The notes: generated by a model from the letters alone, not told the origin. Shown: positions 19,501 to 27,669, counted from the first letter of the stretch. The stretch is DNA of 64,000 nucleotides from Calothrix sp. NIES-2098 (GCA_002368175.1 AP018172.1:869001-933000), one strand, 5' to 3'. Numbers and translations are program-made.

Positions 19501-19805
19501 TGACTTCATCCGCGTCATTGCTGGGATTTTTCCCTCTTGTCATCGCCTCAGGTGCGGGTTCAGCCTCGCGCTGGTCGTTGGGAACGGCGTTGTTTGGAGG
19601 ATTACTGGTAGCAACAGTTTTGAGTTTGCTGATTGTTCCGGTGTTGTACGTAATTATCAAAAATTTGGAAGAACGCTTCTTAAAGCGCAAACCTTCTCAT
19701 CAAACCAAACCACCTACCTCAGATAGACAGGAGAACGAACAAGCACCAGCGATGGTTGGGACACGCACTGGTGAAGATCGCGGGCCGAATGATTCAATGC
19801 ATTAA
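16575..19805 (+). CDS. RND efflux permease, HAE1 family
   Basis: This is a proton-driven inner-membrane exporter of hydrophobic or amphiphilic compounds. At 1076 residues it matches AcrB/MexB-type pumps: twelve membrane helices and two large periplasmic loops after helices 1 and 7. The proton relay is intact, with Asp409-Asp410 in GLVVDDAIIVVEA (helix 4) and Lys940 in GLASKNAILIVEF (helix 10). The N-terminus SIANNFIKRPVLTTV is typical. It starts with GTG, supported by an AGGAGA ribosome-binding site, and forms an operon with the adaptor. No outer-membrane TolC-like gene is in the window, so the pump must borrow one. The last 40 residues are polar and dispensable-looking. Confidence 0.93.
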   Translation: MSIANNFIKRPVLTTVCTLVILIVGCVCIPLLPLNYLPDIAPIRVQVSANYTGADVATVESAVTTTLERQINGVEGMQYMTSNSSAGSSQISVYFGAQTDKNIDQVNVQNRIARATPRLPTSVQQLGVTAQTASTSILLVYTFYAENNEYDPLFISNYIDLNLRDQLLRTPGVGDLTIFGEKRYAMRLWLDPNALASRQLTVADVATALRSQNILAGAGTIGQAPVPPGQTYEIPLRVNGQFKDASEFENLVIKAGSDGNLIKLRDVGRAELGSETYASNAKNNGKPAIGMAIYQSPGSNALDVAKNIEAQMDELSKDFPPGLKTQVVYDTVGFVQASLEEVVKTLAEAIALVVLVIFLFLQDWRATIIPIVAIPVSLIGALAFAYVFRFSLNNLTLFGLILATGLVVDDAIIVVEAIARKIEQGVRPLQASYEAMEELTGAVVATSLVLMAVFIPVAFFPGSTGKMYQQFALVIAFSIAISTFNALSFSPSMAAILLRPPRPKRGPLGWFFNKFNQILAWIIEKFLAIVNFLIRLRYAVVALFVVGLAGTYFMFTHVPTGFVPNEDQGIVLGIIQAPDGVSLAYTDRVITKLEQILQKEPEIENVFATSGFGFAGSGSNRGVFFAKLKPWEERTQPNQSASAILGRINGAFQTIPDAILTAVNPPPIQGFSTLGGFELQLEDRTNGRLTIDDFFANAQAVIAQANQQPSLTGGVFTQFTASTPQFQIDFDRNRLEALNVDFQQAVNTLGAAIGSQYVNDFTLGQQSYRVYVQAEGNFRRSPNDINQLYVRSANDQMVRLSEVAKLTPITGPAVISHYNGFRAISIQGREAQGYSSGQAIQAMQQAVTATALPGVGSDWTGTAREELSAGNLGILIFGFGIIMVFLTLAAQYESYVDPAIILLTVPLALLGALSALSLRGLVNDVYANVALVMLIGLASKNAILIVEFANQAFEQGMTIPKAALTAAQERFRPIVMTSSASLLGFFPLVIASGAGSASRWSLGTALFGGLLVATVLSLLIVPVLYVIIKNLEERFLKRKPSHQTKPPTSDRQENEQAPAMVGTRTGEDRGPNDSMH

Positions 19806-19916
19806 TTGAAGAACAATGCAGAATCAATTTAGCGGAGGTCTTAAACCCACTTATTCATTCACGCCTACGCACAGAATTCATGCGCTTACTCTGGCGACTG
19901 ACTCCTGAATTCTATT

Positions 19917-20219
19917 TATAGCAGTTCTTGTTTGGATGCAATACACGGTAGGGGCACAGCAATGCTCATTGGTGTCAACTTAACGTGATACCCGCTTGGC
20001 GACAACGTTCTGCCCTCACCCCCAGCCCCTCTCCCGCAGGAGAGGGGAGATAGAGATTAAATTCCCCTTCTCCTGTGGGAGAAGGGGTTAGGGGATGAGG
20101 GCGTGGAGGATTTGTACAACGCTTGTCCGATCTAGCTTTCAGCTTAAGTTTACACAGGTGAGCAATGCTGTGCCCCTACGAATGGTATGTATTCTATGCC
20201 ATTGATAACTGCTGCTATA
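19917..20219. repeat. Nested MITE-like palindromic element
   Basis: Three inverted repeats are nested inside one another. The outermost is TATAGCAG at 19917-19924 against CTGCTATA at 20212-20219. The middle one pairs 19948-19968 with 20159-20179, 20 of 21 positions, core GTAGGGGCACAGCAATGCT. The inner pair of C-rich and G-rich arms (CCCTCTCCC and GGGAGAAGGGG) falls within about 20012-20100. No transposase frame is present. It occupies most of the 585-base gap after the RND operon and looks like a non-autonomous element that received a second one. Confidence 0.65.
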
Positions 20220-20390
20220 GATAATAAAATGTCCAAGCCAAAATTTAGAATAATCTGAATTCTGGCTTTTGAATTGCTTTTTGCTTGATATTAAAAGATT
20301 TAAAGATTAAGCTCCGAGTTAGAAATCCATTGAGAGAATGAAAGTGTACCCTCATCGTCTAGCAGGGTATTGAGCATCGGAGTAAAGCAA

Positions 20391-20669
20391 ATGAACGGCA
20401 AACTGATCGCTTTCTCTGGTATTGTGACTGCATTATTGGGTGCAGGAATTGGTTTTATTATTGCTTATTTACTTCCTACTCCCTATACGAGTCCAATGTA
20501 TAAAGATTTGGCTGAGAAATACGCCATCATCGGTGGAGTTGCTGGCTTGTTGATTGGCTCCAGTCAGGAAATGGTTCGAGAACTCAAGCAAGAACGGGAT
20601 GAGGAAGAAGAATTACTGCAAGATTTAGATAAAGCTATTCGCTCAAGTACAAATAAAGAAAAGTATTAA
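20391..20669 (+). CDS. Small membrane protein of unknown function
   Basis: The 92-residue product has two hydrophobic helices, LIAFSGIVTALLGAGIGFIIAYLL and YAIIGGVAGLLIGSSQ, with a short loop. A strongly charged C-terminal tail follows (VRELKQERDEEEELLQDLDKA), predicted helical and cytoplasmic. The ATG at 20391 is preferred to a TTG at 20370 because GGAGTAAA lies just before it. I do not recognise a family. It sits alone between a repeat element and the convergent kinase gene. Confidence 0.7.
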   Translation: MNGKLIAFSGIVTALLGAGIGFIIAYLLPTPYTSPMYKDLAEKYAIIGGVAGLLIGSSQEMVRELKQERDEEEELLQDLDKAIRSSTNKEKY

Positions 20670-20733
20670 CGGGGAACCTATCCTCGCCATCAGACTTTTT
20701 CAGCAAACTCTGGGTAGTTAACCGGGATTGTTT

Positions 20734-22296
20734 CTAGCGGGTTTCCAATTCTGTTGAACTTGCATTGGGGTTCAGACTTTGCGATACAAACTGGACTCTG
20801 ACAGCCGAACAATTACCAGCAGCATCACAATTGTCAGCATATAATGTACCATCTGGTCGGCGTTGAAAGAAAAATTCGTCAGGCGAATAAGTAGGATGAG
20901 GTCGTCTAGTTTGACTATCTATGGGATTGTGTCCTCTTAAAATTAATCCTTGAGTAGACGACCAAAGTCTCATCCTTTGCAATACAGTTTCTGTGCGATT
21001 AGTTTGAGAATTAAAATAACGAATACTCATCAGTCCCGCCTTACCTTTCATCAACAGTACGCCGTCATGACGGGTAGCACCACTGCTAAACTGTAGCCGC
21101 CAAACTCCGTTAATAAAAGCATTTGGTTCGGTAAGTTGTTCGATAACGCCATTAATCCTACTTCTGGGAGCGATATTGAATGGATCTGTTGAGCTAATGG
21201 TTGGTGGCGATGGTGCTATGACTCTAGGAGTAGGGCGAAGATTTACTGCTCTTTTTGAGCCATTGAAATTAGGTAATGTTGTGCTTGGTCGGTTGTTAGT
21301 TGCGACTTGCGGCTTGGGTTGAAAAAGCGTTGCGATCGCCATTAATAAGACAATGAATGCAAAGATACTACCGCCTGCGATCGCAATTATGTTTTTCCCC
21401 AGTTTTTTTGCTACAGGTGCAGATGGCGATCGCTGTTGTTGCGCGGGTACAGTCTGAGGAACGCCACTCGAACTAGGCTGCAATCCTTCTAACATCGCTT
21501 GTGCAGTGGGATAGCGATCTCGCGGACTGTACTGAATCGCCTTATCAATCGCTGCTCTCATTGTTGGGCTAAGATTTTTAGCATACTGATGCCACATTAT
21601 CTCGCCTGTACGCGGATCTGTCTCTATTTCTTGCGGCTGTTTCCCAGTTAATAAATAAATTGCTGTGATGCCTAAACTATATATATCGCTAGCATATATT
21701 GGTCTACCCATAGCTTGCTCGCTGGGCATATATCCAGGCGTACCAATCACAATTGAACTCGTAGGATTGCCTTGGGAATTCATCACTGTTCCCATCGATT
21801 CCCGTACTGCACCGAAATCAATCAGTACGGGTTTGTTATCCCGATAACGCACAATTATGTTATCTGGTTTGATATCGCGATGCACAATATGCTTATTATG
21901 CACGTACTCCAGTAAAGGTAATAAATTTACTAAAATTTCCCTGACTGCACTTTCACTAAGTACGCCCTGCTTTTGAACTTTTTCTGTTAATGTTTCCCCT
22001 TCAATCCACTCTTGAACTAAATAAAATTCCCCGTTTAAGCAGAAGTAAGCATACAAACTGGGAATTTGGTTGCTAAGATCGCCCAGTTGTTCTAATATTG
22101 CCGCTTCTCTTTGAAATCTTTCTTTGACTAACTGGTAAATCTGCGGCTGATTAACTACAGGCTTGAGTTGCTTAATTACACATTTGCGTTCTGAAGGCAT
22201 ATGTGTATCTTCTGCTAAAAAGGTTTCTCCAAACCCACCAGATCCTAATAAACTAATTACCCGGTAGCGATTGTTTAAGATGGTCGGCGTTGTCAT
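20734..22296 (-). CDS. Membrane-anchored Ser/Thr protein kinase (PknB/Hanks type)
   Basis: Residues 1 to about 275 form a eukaryotic-type kinase. The Gly-rich loop is LLGSGGFGETFLAED, Lys42 (VIKQ) holds ATP, the catalytic loop is HRDIKPDN with Asp141, and the metal-binding DFG is at 160-162, so it should be active. A Pro/Ser linker leads to a single membrane helix (IIAIAGGSIFAFIVLLMAIATLF, around residue 310). After it comes an extracytoplasmic domain of about 140 residues containing WRLQFSSGATRHDGVLLMKGKAG, which I cannot name. It closely resembles the kinase at 23842-25443 in the catalytic half but not beyond the membrane, so the two probably share output and differ in the signal sensed. 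Confidence 0.92.
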   Translation of the reverse strand: MTTPTILNNRYRVISLLGSGGFGETFLAEDTHMPSERKCVIKQLKPVVNQPQIYQLVKERFQREAAILEQLGDLSNQIPSLYAYFCLNGEFYLVQEWIEGETLTEKVQKQGVLSESAVREILVNLLPLLEYVHNKHIVHRDIKPDNIIVRYRDNKPVLIDFGAVRESMGTVMNSQGNPTSSIVIGTPGYMPSEQAMGRPIYASDIYSLGITAIYLLTGKQPQEIETDPRTGEIMWHQYAKNLSPTMRAAIDKAIQYSPRDRYPTAQAMLEGLQPSSSGVPQTVPAQQQRSPSAPVAKKLGKNIIAIAGGSIFAFIVLLMAIATLFQPKPQVATNNRPSTTLPNFNGSKRAVNLRPTPRVIAPSPPTISSTDPFNIAPRSRINGVIEQLTEPNAFINGVWRLQFSSGATRHDGVLLMKGKAGLMSIRYFNSQTNRTETVLQRMRLWSSTQGLILRGHNPIDSQTRRPHPTYSPDEFFFQRRPDGTLYADNCDAAGNCSAVRVQFVSQSLNPNASSTELETR

Positions 22297-22549
22297 AGTT
22301 TTATCCGCTACGGTTCTTATATAAACGTATTTTTACGGACTATAAGTAGATTTAACCGAGGAAAACAGAAATTTTGATGCTTTATATTCCATTTTTACTA
22401 GTTTTTACGGAGTTCTCTATTAATTTTTGTAATCAACAAAAATATCGCAATACTCTAGCTGGGTATCGCTACACAAACGAAAGCCATACCTTAGCGAATT
22501 GGATTCGTCTATTGTGCGGTAAATACGGGACGGTTTTCTTTGGGAAGTA

Positions 22550-22759
22550 ATGCCATTGCATCAGCTTGTTATGCCATTACATCGGCTTGTTATGTTATTG
22601 CATCGACTCGTTATGCCATTGCATTGACTCGTTATGCCATTGCATCGACTCGTTATGCCATTGCATCGACTCGTTATGCCATTGCATCGACTCGTTATGC
22701 CATTGCATCGACTTGTTATGCCATTGCATCGGCTTGTTATGCCATTGCATCGGCATATT
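22550..22759. repeat. Tandem array of ten 21-bp units
   Basis: Ten head-to-tail copies of ATGCCATTGCATCGACTCGTT fill 22550-22759. Units 5-7 in the middle are identical, while units at both edges carry substitutions. Because 21 is a multiple of three, frames stay open across the array (one reads IASTRYA repeats), but there is no ribosome-binding site and the peptide is low-complexity. I treat it as non-coding. Each unit holds the small palindrome ATGC-4-GCAT. The array lies between the kinase start (22296) and the SMI1 gene's stop (23174). The rest of that 877-base gap contains only the palindrome at 22852-22884. Confidence 0.9.
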
Positions 22760-22851
22760 AAGATGTTTTATCTGTCTTGATTACGGCACAACAATTTCAG
22801 GTGCGTTTACCTAGTACTCCACCCGATTGATTTTGATAGGTTACATTGTTC

Positions 22852-22884
22852 AGATCCCCGACTTTTTGAACAAGTCGGGGATCT
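22852..22884. repeat. Dispersed CCCGACTT/AAGTCGGG palindrome, copy 1
   Basis: This is a perfect 13-bp inverted repeat (AGATCCCCGACTT and its complement) with a 7-base loop. Related copies are at 40093-40125 and 50126-50154. The phrase TTTTGATAGG precedes both this copy and the one at 50126. Confidence 0.8.
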
Positions 22885-23173
22885 ATGACCTCTCATAATT
22901 TATTTGGCAGACTACTAGTGCTTTGTCTCATTAATTCTGTGGGGTAAGTTTTTTCTTCTTTTCTCTTCCTTCGAGTACTTCGTGTCTTCGCGGTTCGTTT
23001 TTTACCCATCAAAACTAATGCGATAGACCACTAGTACAGCACGGCATAAACAACCCATTCGTTAATTTTTATAATATAAAAAAGATCCTTGCAGCGCCTA
23101 TATTATCGAAATAGCTACTCAAAGCAAAGCCACACCTAGAAAGGCTTGATTAAACTTATGTTTAAAAAAAGAA

Positions 23174-23728
23174 TTAAGATCTGCCAAACAGCAATGGCAC
23201 AGCATCCAAAAAATGATCGAATGCTGGTTGTTTGATATTTAACGAACGCTTATTACTTTGATAATTGCCTGCTTGATACTGCGCAAGCATCCAAGCGATG
23301 AAATCTGCAAGTGAAGGCGCAAGCACAAACTTATTATTCTCATCGCGTCCAAAGTTAATTACTTGACCTACTAAACCTGCATCATCTGGATCTAAATCAA
23401 TTCCAATGTGGTTTCCACTTCCATCATTTGCTATCGGAATCCATTTGAGGTTAATGTAGATAGTTTTAATTGCACCATTCGGGTAAGATTCACCAGTAAT
23501 ATCCATTGCAAAATCATCGTCAGCTAGTTCGCGCCAAGCCGACCACTCTTCAAAGAGATTAACTATGCTTAAAAAAGGTAAACCAAAAAATAACCCTGTG
23601 CTATTACCTTTTTGCCCATTATGACGTTGATAAAAAGTTTTAAAATCTTCGGGTAGTTGACAATTTAAGCTATCTTCTAACTCATTGATTTCTTGATGAG
23701 AACATCCAGGGTTAAGGTCTGCAAGCAC
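23174..23728 (-). CDS. SMI1/KNR4 family protein, 5' end interrupted by a nonsense codon
   Basis: The product carries an SMI1/KNR4 (SUKH) domain, seen in NPGCSHQEINELEDSLNCQLPEDFKTFYQRHNGQ and later IDLDPDDAGLVGQVINFGRDE. This superfamily often provides immunity proteins against contact-dependent toxins but also has other regulatory roles. The frame listed begins with a GTG that has no ribosome-binding site. The same frame continues upstream as ENWLAQHLPE, the usual SMI1 opening, back to an ATG at 23782. A TGA codon at 23768-23770 (codon 5: M-D-E-L-stop) breaks it. A TGG to TGA change would explain this. The gene may therefore be a recent pseudogene or use a weak internal start. No toxin gene is adjacent. 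Confidence 0.75.
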   Translation of the reverse strand: MLADLNPGCSHQEINELEDSLNCQLPEDFKTFYQRHNGQKGNSTGLFFGLPFLSIVNLFEEWSAWRELADDDFAMDITGESYPNGAIKTIYINLKWIPIANDGSGNHIGIDLDPDDAGLVGQVINFGRDENNKFVLAPSLADFIAWMLAQYQAGNYQSNKRSLNIKQPAFDHFLDAVPLLFGRS

Positions 23729-23841
23729 TTCGGGGAGGTGCTGTGCCAGCCAATTTTCTAAGTTTAATCAGAGTTCATCCATTTTTGGTTGATTTTGTCT
23801 GTCCTACTTTCAGGTTTGTAGTTAGAGATAAAGTTTATAAA

Positions 23842-25443
23842 CTATCTAGCATCGCCAACAACCCATCTGCGATTTTCAGCATCCCATAACAACAGAAAAT
23901 TTACGGAACTGGGGACAGTTTTGCCATTTTTTAATAAGTATTGCAAACGCGCATTGACATTTGCAGTTTCGGCGTTTGCTTGTACTAAATTAACTTGTTG
24001 AACATCTACACTTTGCACCCGATTTCCCCACCAATCTATATAAGAAAGATAACCATTAGGGTGAAGCTTGCGATTATTTTGTAAGCTTGGCGACAGCTGA
24101 TTCCAAGCAGTTTGAAACTGGCCTTGATTGATATTTGCGTAATAATTTTGTACGGCTTGTTCTGGCGATGGTCGATCGACTGGCGTTGATGTTGCGGGAG
24201 AAGCTTGCAGAGATGGAGTTTGGCTAGGAACTGGTGTAGGAGAATAATCTGTCACCCTTGGACTAGGAATAAACGTTGTTATCGGTGTTGCTGTCTCCTG
24301 TGGTTCGTTGCGGATTGTTGCAGATTGATTTGATGACTTTGTAGACTCTGCTATTGGTTGAGATTGTTTGTTATTGTTGAGTGCAAAACCAATAACGATC
24401 GCACTGCCGATCAAACCACCTGCAACTAAACTGGCAATAAAGACTCCCTTTTGCCCATTATTTGCTTGATTAGTAGTTTGATAAGCTGGGGCTGGGCTGA
24501 CAGGAATGGTATTTTGTTGATGAACTGGGCCTGGACTGACGGGAATTGTGTGTTCAGTTGGTGGTACTGGAGTATTGACTACAGGTGGCTGGTTATAAGG
24601 TACTGTAGGCGGAAAGATATTTGCCCCTACTTGTAAGGCTTGTAGCATTTCTCTAGCGCTGGCGAAGCGATCGCGGGGATGATAGGCGATCGCACGATCT
24701 ATAACTCCTGCAAAGGTCGGAGTTACACTTAAAGCGTGTTGATGCCAGATAATTTCTCCTGTACGCGGATCTGTTTCGAGTTCTGAGGGTTGTTTCCCAG
24801 TCAGCAAATAAATTGCTGTCATTCCTAAACTATATAAATCGCTGGAAAAAACAGGTCTACCCATTGCTTGTTCGCTGGGCATATATCCCGGCGTACCAAT
24901 CACAATCGAACTGGTAGGATTACCTTGGGAATTAAATACTGTTCCCATTGTTTCCCGCACCGCACCAAAATCAATGAGGACAGGTTTGTTATCTCGAGAA
25001 CGCAAGATAATATTATCCGGCTTGATATCACGGTGAATAATTCGCTTTGAGTGAATATACTCTAGAACAGGTAACAAATTTAATAAAATTTCTCGAACTG
25101 CACTTTCACTTAACAATCCTTGCTGTTGCACTTTGACTGTAAGAGTTTGCCCTTCAACCCACTCTTGAACTACATAAAATTGCCCTTCTGACTGAAAATA
25201 AGCATACAATGTCGGAATCTGGTCAGTAGAACCGCCCAAGTCTTCTAAAATTGCTGCTTCTCTTTGAAACCGTTCTTGTACGAGTTGGTAAATCTGCGGG
25301 TTGTTATGAATCGGTTTGAGTTGTTTAATGACACAGCGACGTTTGGAGGGCATTTGGGTATCTTCTGCTAAGAAAGTTTCACCAAATCCACCGCCCCCCA
25401 AAGTCTGAATAACTTGATAGCGATTGTTCAGCAGCGTTTGCAT
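23842..25443 (-). CDS. Membrane-anchored Ser/Thr protein kinase with NTF2-like C-terminal domain
   Basis: The N-terminal 270 residues are an intact kinase: Gly-rich loop LGGGGFGETFLAED, Lys40, HRDIKPDN with Asp139, DFG at 158-160. A Pro-rich linker contains repeated TIPVSPGP/TIPVSPAP. A membrane helix (GVFIASLVAGGLIGSAIVIGF) and a Thr/Ser/Pro-rich stalk follow. The last 110 residues (AVQNYYANINQGQFQTAWNQLSPSLQ to RRWVVGDAR) resemble the NTF2-like or ARC6/IMS-type domains found outside the membrane in such kinases. The catalytic half is highly similar to that of the kinase at 20734-22296, pointing to a local duplication. A small tyrosine phosphatase gene lies divergently 142 bases away, but the link between them is only positional. 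Confidence 0.92.
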   Translation of the reverse strand: MQTLLNNRYQVIQTLGGGGFGETFLAEDTQMPSKRRCVIKQLKPIHNNPQIYQLVQERFQREAAILEDLGGSTDQIPTLYAYFQSEGQFYVVQEWVEGQTLTVKVQQQGLLSESAVREILLNLLPVLEYIHSKRIIHRDIKPDNIILRSRDNKPVLIDFGAVRETMGTVFNSQGNPTSSIVIGTPGYMPSEQAMGRPVFSSDLYSLGMTAIYLLTGKQPSELETDPRTGEIIWHQHALSVTPTFAGVIDRAIAYHPRDRFASAREMLQALQVGANIFPPTVPYNQPPVVNTPVPPTEHTIPVSPGPVHQQNTIPVSPAPAYQTTNQANNGQKGVFIASLVAGGLIGSAIVIGFALNNNKQSQPIAESTKSSNQSATIRNEPQETATPITTFIPSPRVTDYSPTPVPSQTPSLQASPATSTPVDRPSPEQAVQNYYANINQGQFQTAWNQLSPSLQNNRKLHPNGYLSYIDWWGNRVQSVDVQQVNLVQANAETANVNARLQYLLKNGKTVPSSVNFLLLWDAENRRWVVGDAR

Positions 25444-25585
25444 AAATTGGCGTTAGCCAGTGAGTACAAGAGTATTTGTTGTATAGTTTATAGCATTTTG
25501 AATTTCTGATTTTAAATTAAATGATTGAGCAGCAATAGCCTGAAGTCTTTGTCATGGCTGCTATAGTGGTTTAAAATATTAATTA

Positions 25586-25918
25586 ATGAAGAAGCTTTTA
25601 TTTTTATGTAGCCAAAATAGATTGCGCAGCCCTACTGCTGAGGTTGTGTTTTCTGAATATGAAGGGCTAGAAACAGACTCAGCAGGGTTAGATCGCTATG
25701 CAGAAGTACCAGTTTCCACAGAAGCGATCGCATGGGCTGATATCATTTTTGTGATGGAAAAAACCCATAAACAAAAACTAGCCAAAAATTTTCAGCCCTT
25801 TCTCAAAGATAAGCGAGTTATCTGTTTGAATATTCCGGATGAATATGAATATATGGAACCAGCTTTAGTTAAATTGTTAAAGCAAAAAGTGCTACCAATC
25901 TTACAAATTAAAGATTAA
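25586..25918 (+). CDS. Low-molecular-weight protein tyrosine phosphatase family protein
   Basis: The 110-residue product has the phosphate-binding loop CX5R at the N-terminus (CSQNRLRS, Cys8 to Arg14). It also has a candidate general-acid Asp in IPDEYEYM near the C-terminus. The short version (about 110 rather than 150 residues) with an NRLRS loop is a recognised bacterial subgroup. The intervening sequence WADIIFVMEKTHKQKL matches the family's central strand and helix. It is cytosolic and would remove phosphate from protein tyrosine, though its substrate is unknown. It is transcribed away from the neighbouring kinase gene and is followed by the insertion sequence. Confidence 0.85.
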   Translation: MKKLLFLCSQNRLRSPTAEVVFSEYEGLETDSAGLDRYAEVPVSTEAIAWADIIFVMEKTHKQKLAKNFQPFLKDKRVICLNIPDEYEYMEPALVKLLKQKVLPILQIKD

Positions 25919-25978
25919 AAGCGAGCGAGTAGGGTGGGCAATGCTCACCGAAACCCTCATCTGGTGGGCAATGCCCAC

Positions 25979-27625
25979 CCAGCCCTTTCAACGCGAACAA
26001 ATGAACTAGTAAGAGATAATTAATAAAAGCCTTACCCTGACTAATTTCTAAAGCATAAAGCCGTTTGCAGCAGACATGAAAGTGCATTGAATTATCCTCC
26101 AGGCGATTTAAGTCAAAACCAGAAATATTAGCTTTTGTTTTGAGTATTCTGATGGGTATCTAAAAGTCGCGCAGTAGAAACGTGACGATGTTTGCTGTCA
26201 ACTATTAAAGGTTCTCGCTTTTTCTTTACCCCTCGAATCGCCTTGAGGAAACATTTAAGTTCGACTCTGGCTGCTAAATCTTGCAAAACCAACACCATTT
26301 GCTCAAGAGAAAAGGTCTCAAATGCTTGCCAATGGACGGCTGGAATTGCAATCATCATTCCCCGGTAAGTGCCAGTAATTTCATCAACTAAATAGAAATC
26401 TGACAAGCTAGCATCAATTTTACCGACTCCATGTACAGATCCTAAGGCAGCTTTGAGAGTAGCAAGAATGTTGTATGTTGTTAATGCCATCGAAAATGAA
26501 AATAAAGCTGCTTTGGGATAGGCTAAGGTTTGAATTTCGCCGTGAAAATTCTCAGTTACAGTTTGAAAAAGAGTCTCCAGGCTCCAGCGATTACGATACA
26601 ATTCAGCAATTTTTGCAGCATCCGCATCATGAGAGGGTAAATTGGTCAAAATGGCGATTTCCCATTCCTTGTCTCGGGTTGGTTTGAACAATTTCAGCAA
26701 AATCCGGCGAGATTTCAGCAAATTACCGTCGTAATTAATTTCGATTTCCTGCTCAAATAGATTGCCTGTATCTGTGTGACCTACAGCTTTTAATTGCGAG
26801 AGTTGTTGATAACCTAACGACCCATGTTGACGAACCACAAAAAAAGCTTGTTGGTTTGCAATCCTAAACAGAAACTTGGCTGTACAAAAATTTCGGTCTC
26901 CATTCCAAACTTCATTTGCTTTGACACTCAAAAGTACATCATCAAATAAACTACGCTCTTGGGCATGAGCATCAACACAGGGAAAAATATCTATTACTAG
27001 CTTTGACAGTGGATCTGACACAACTATCGCTTTCCCTGGTAGAGCCTTAGCTGCAAATAACCGAATTGCATCTAGTCGATGGTCTGTGGCACCTAGACAA
27101 GTCCCATCAACAATTCTGTGTTGATATCCCGGTAGTGGATTTGGCTGTTCTCCTGCCATTTTTTGAATGAGCAACTGCAATTGGCTTGCTGTTTGTCTAA
27201 CTAACGCCTGACTCACGCCCAGTTCCACGCCAGAGAGCTTTTTATATAGTGCAGTACTACTCACTATTAAGTTCGCAGCTCTTGCTTTGTAGGCTGCATG
27301 AACCGATTTCTGAATTCCACACACTACCAAACTCATTAAATCAACTTGGCTGGAAAACAATAAGTCTTGCTGGTATTGGACTTTTGCATGGGTTTCAAAT
27401 AATTTATCCATGATTTCTGGGGCGAATACTCGCTCCATTAATCCTCGTGCCATCACACTTATTGGACTTTCTTGCACAAATTGTTCAAAGATGGCGGATA
27501 GCATTTTGATGCCCAAAACAGTTGAATATGTTGAGGATACATCGAAGTCGTACCTCACATTCCTTACTGGGGTTGGGTTTCAGATATTCATGAAGTAGTT
27601 CATTTGTTCGCGTTGAAAGGGCTGG
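25979..27625. mobile_element. IS4-family insertion sequence with perfect 30-bp terminal inverted repeats
   Basis: The ends at 25979-26008 and 27596-27625 are exact inverted copies over 30 bases (outer end CCAGCCCTTTCAACGCG). Together they enclose one transposase gene, 1647 bp in all. The flanks read CAATGCCCAC (25969-25978) and CATTGCCCAC (27626-27635), a 10-bp target duplication with one mismatch. The element sits in a dispersed palindrome of the GTGGGCAATGCCCAC type. Intact ends and an intact frame suggest recent or still possible activity. Confidence 0.9.
26128..27558 (-). CDS. IS4-family DDE transposase
   Basis: This is the transposase of the surrounding insertion sequence. The first catalytic Asp is in HRIVDGTCLG, the second in VWNGDRNFCT and the Glu in the signature YRNRWSLETLF (the Y-R-E arrangement of IS4 enzymes). 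The frame is uninterrupted over 476 codons. The longest frame begins with GTG at 27558. An ATG at 27504 (MLSAIFEQF) is an alternative and may be the real start. The first 60 residues form the helical DNA-binding region. The gene occupies nearly the whole element, with short non-coding ends. Confidence 0.9.
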   Translation of the reverse strand: MRYDFDVSSTYSTVLGIKMLSAIFEQFVQESPISVMARGLMERVFAPEIMDKLFETHAKVQYQQDLLFSSQVDLMSLVVCGIQKSVHAAYKARAANLIVSSTALYKKLSGVELGVSQALVRQTASQLQLLIQKMAGEQPNPLPGYQHRIVDGTCLGATDHRLDAIRLFAAKALPGKAIVVSDPLSKLVIDIFPCVDAHAQERSLFDDVLLSVKANEVWNGDRNFCTAKFLFRIANQQAFFVVRQHGSLGYQQLSQLKAVGHTDTGNLFEQEIEINYDGNLLKSRRILLKLFKPTRDKEWEIAILTNLPSHDADAAKIAELYRNRWSLETLFQTVTENFHGEIQTLAYPKAALFSFSMALTTYNILATLKAALGSVHGVGKIDASLSDFYLVDEITGTYRGMMIAIPAVHWQAFETFSLEQMVLVLQDLAARVELKCFLKAIRGVKKKREPLIVDSKHRHVSTARLLDTHQNTQNKS

Positions 27626-27669
27626 CATTGCCCACCCTACAAGTACTACTATCTAATCCCAATTTAAAA

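Noticed and set aside
22540..22814. Two forward frames reading IASTRYA and HCIDSLC repeats
   Set aside because: They exist only because the 21-bp unit is a multiple of three without stops. There is no ribosome-binding site and no protein-like variation.
20734..25918. Kinase-phosphatase operon
   Set aside because: The phosphatase is transcribed divergently from the kinases; only proximity links them.
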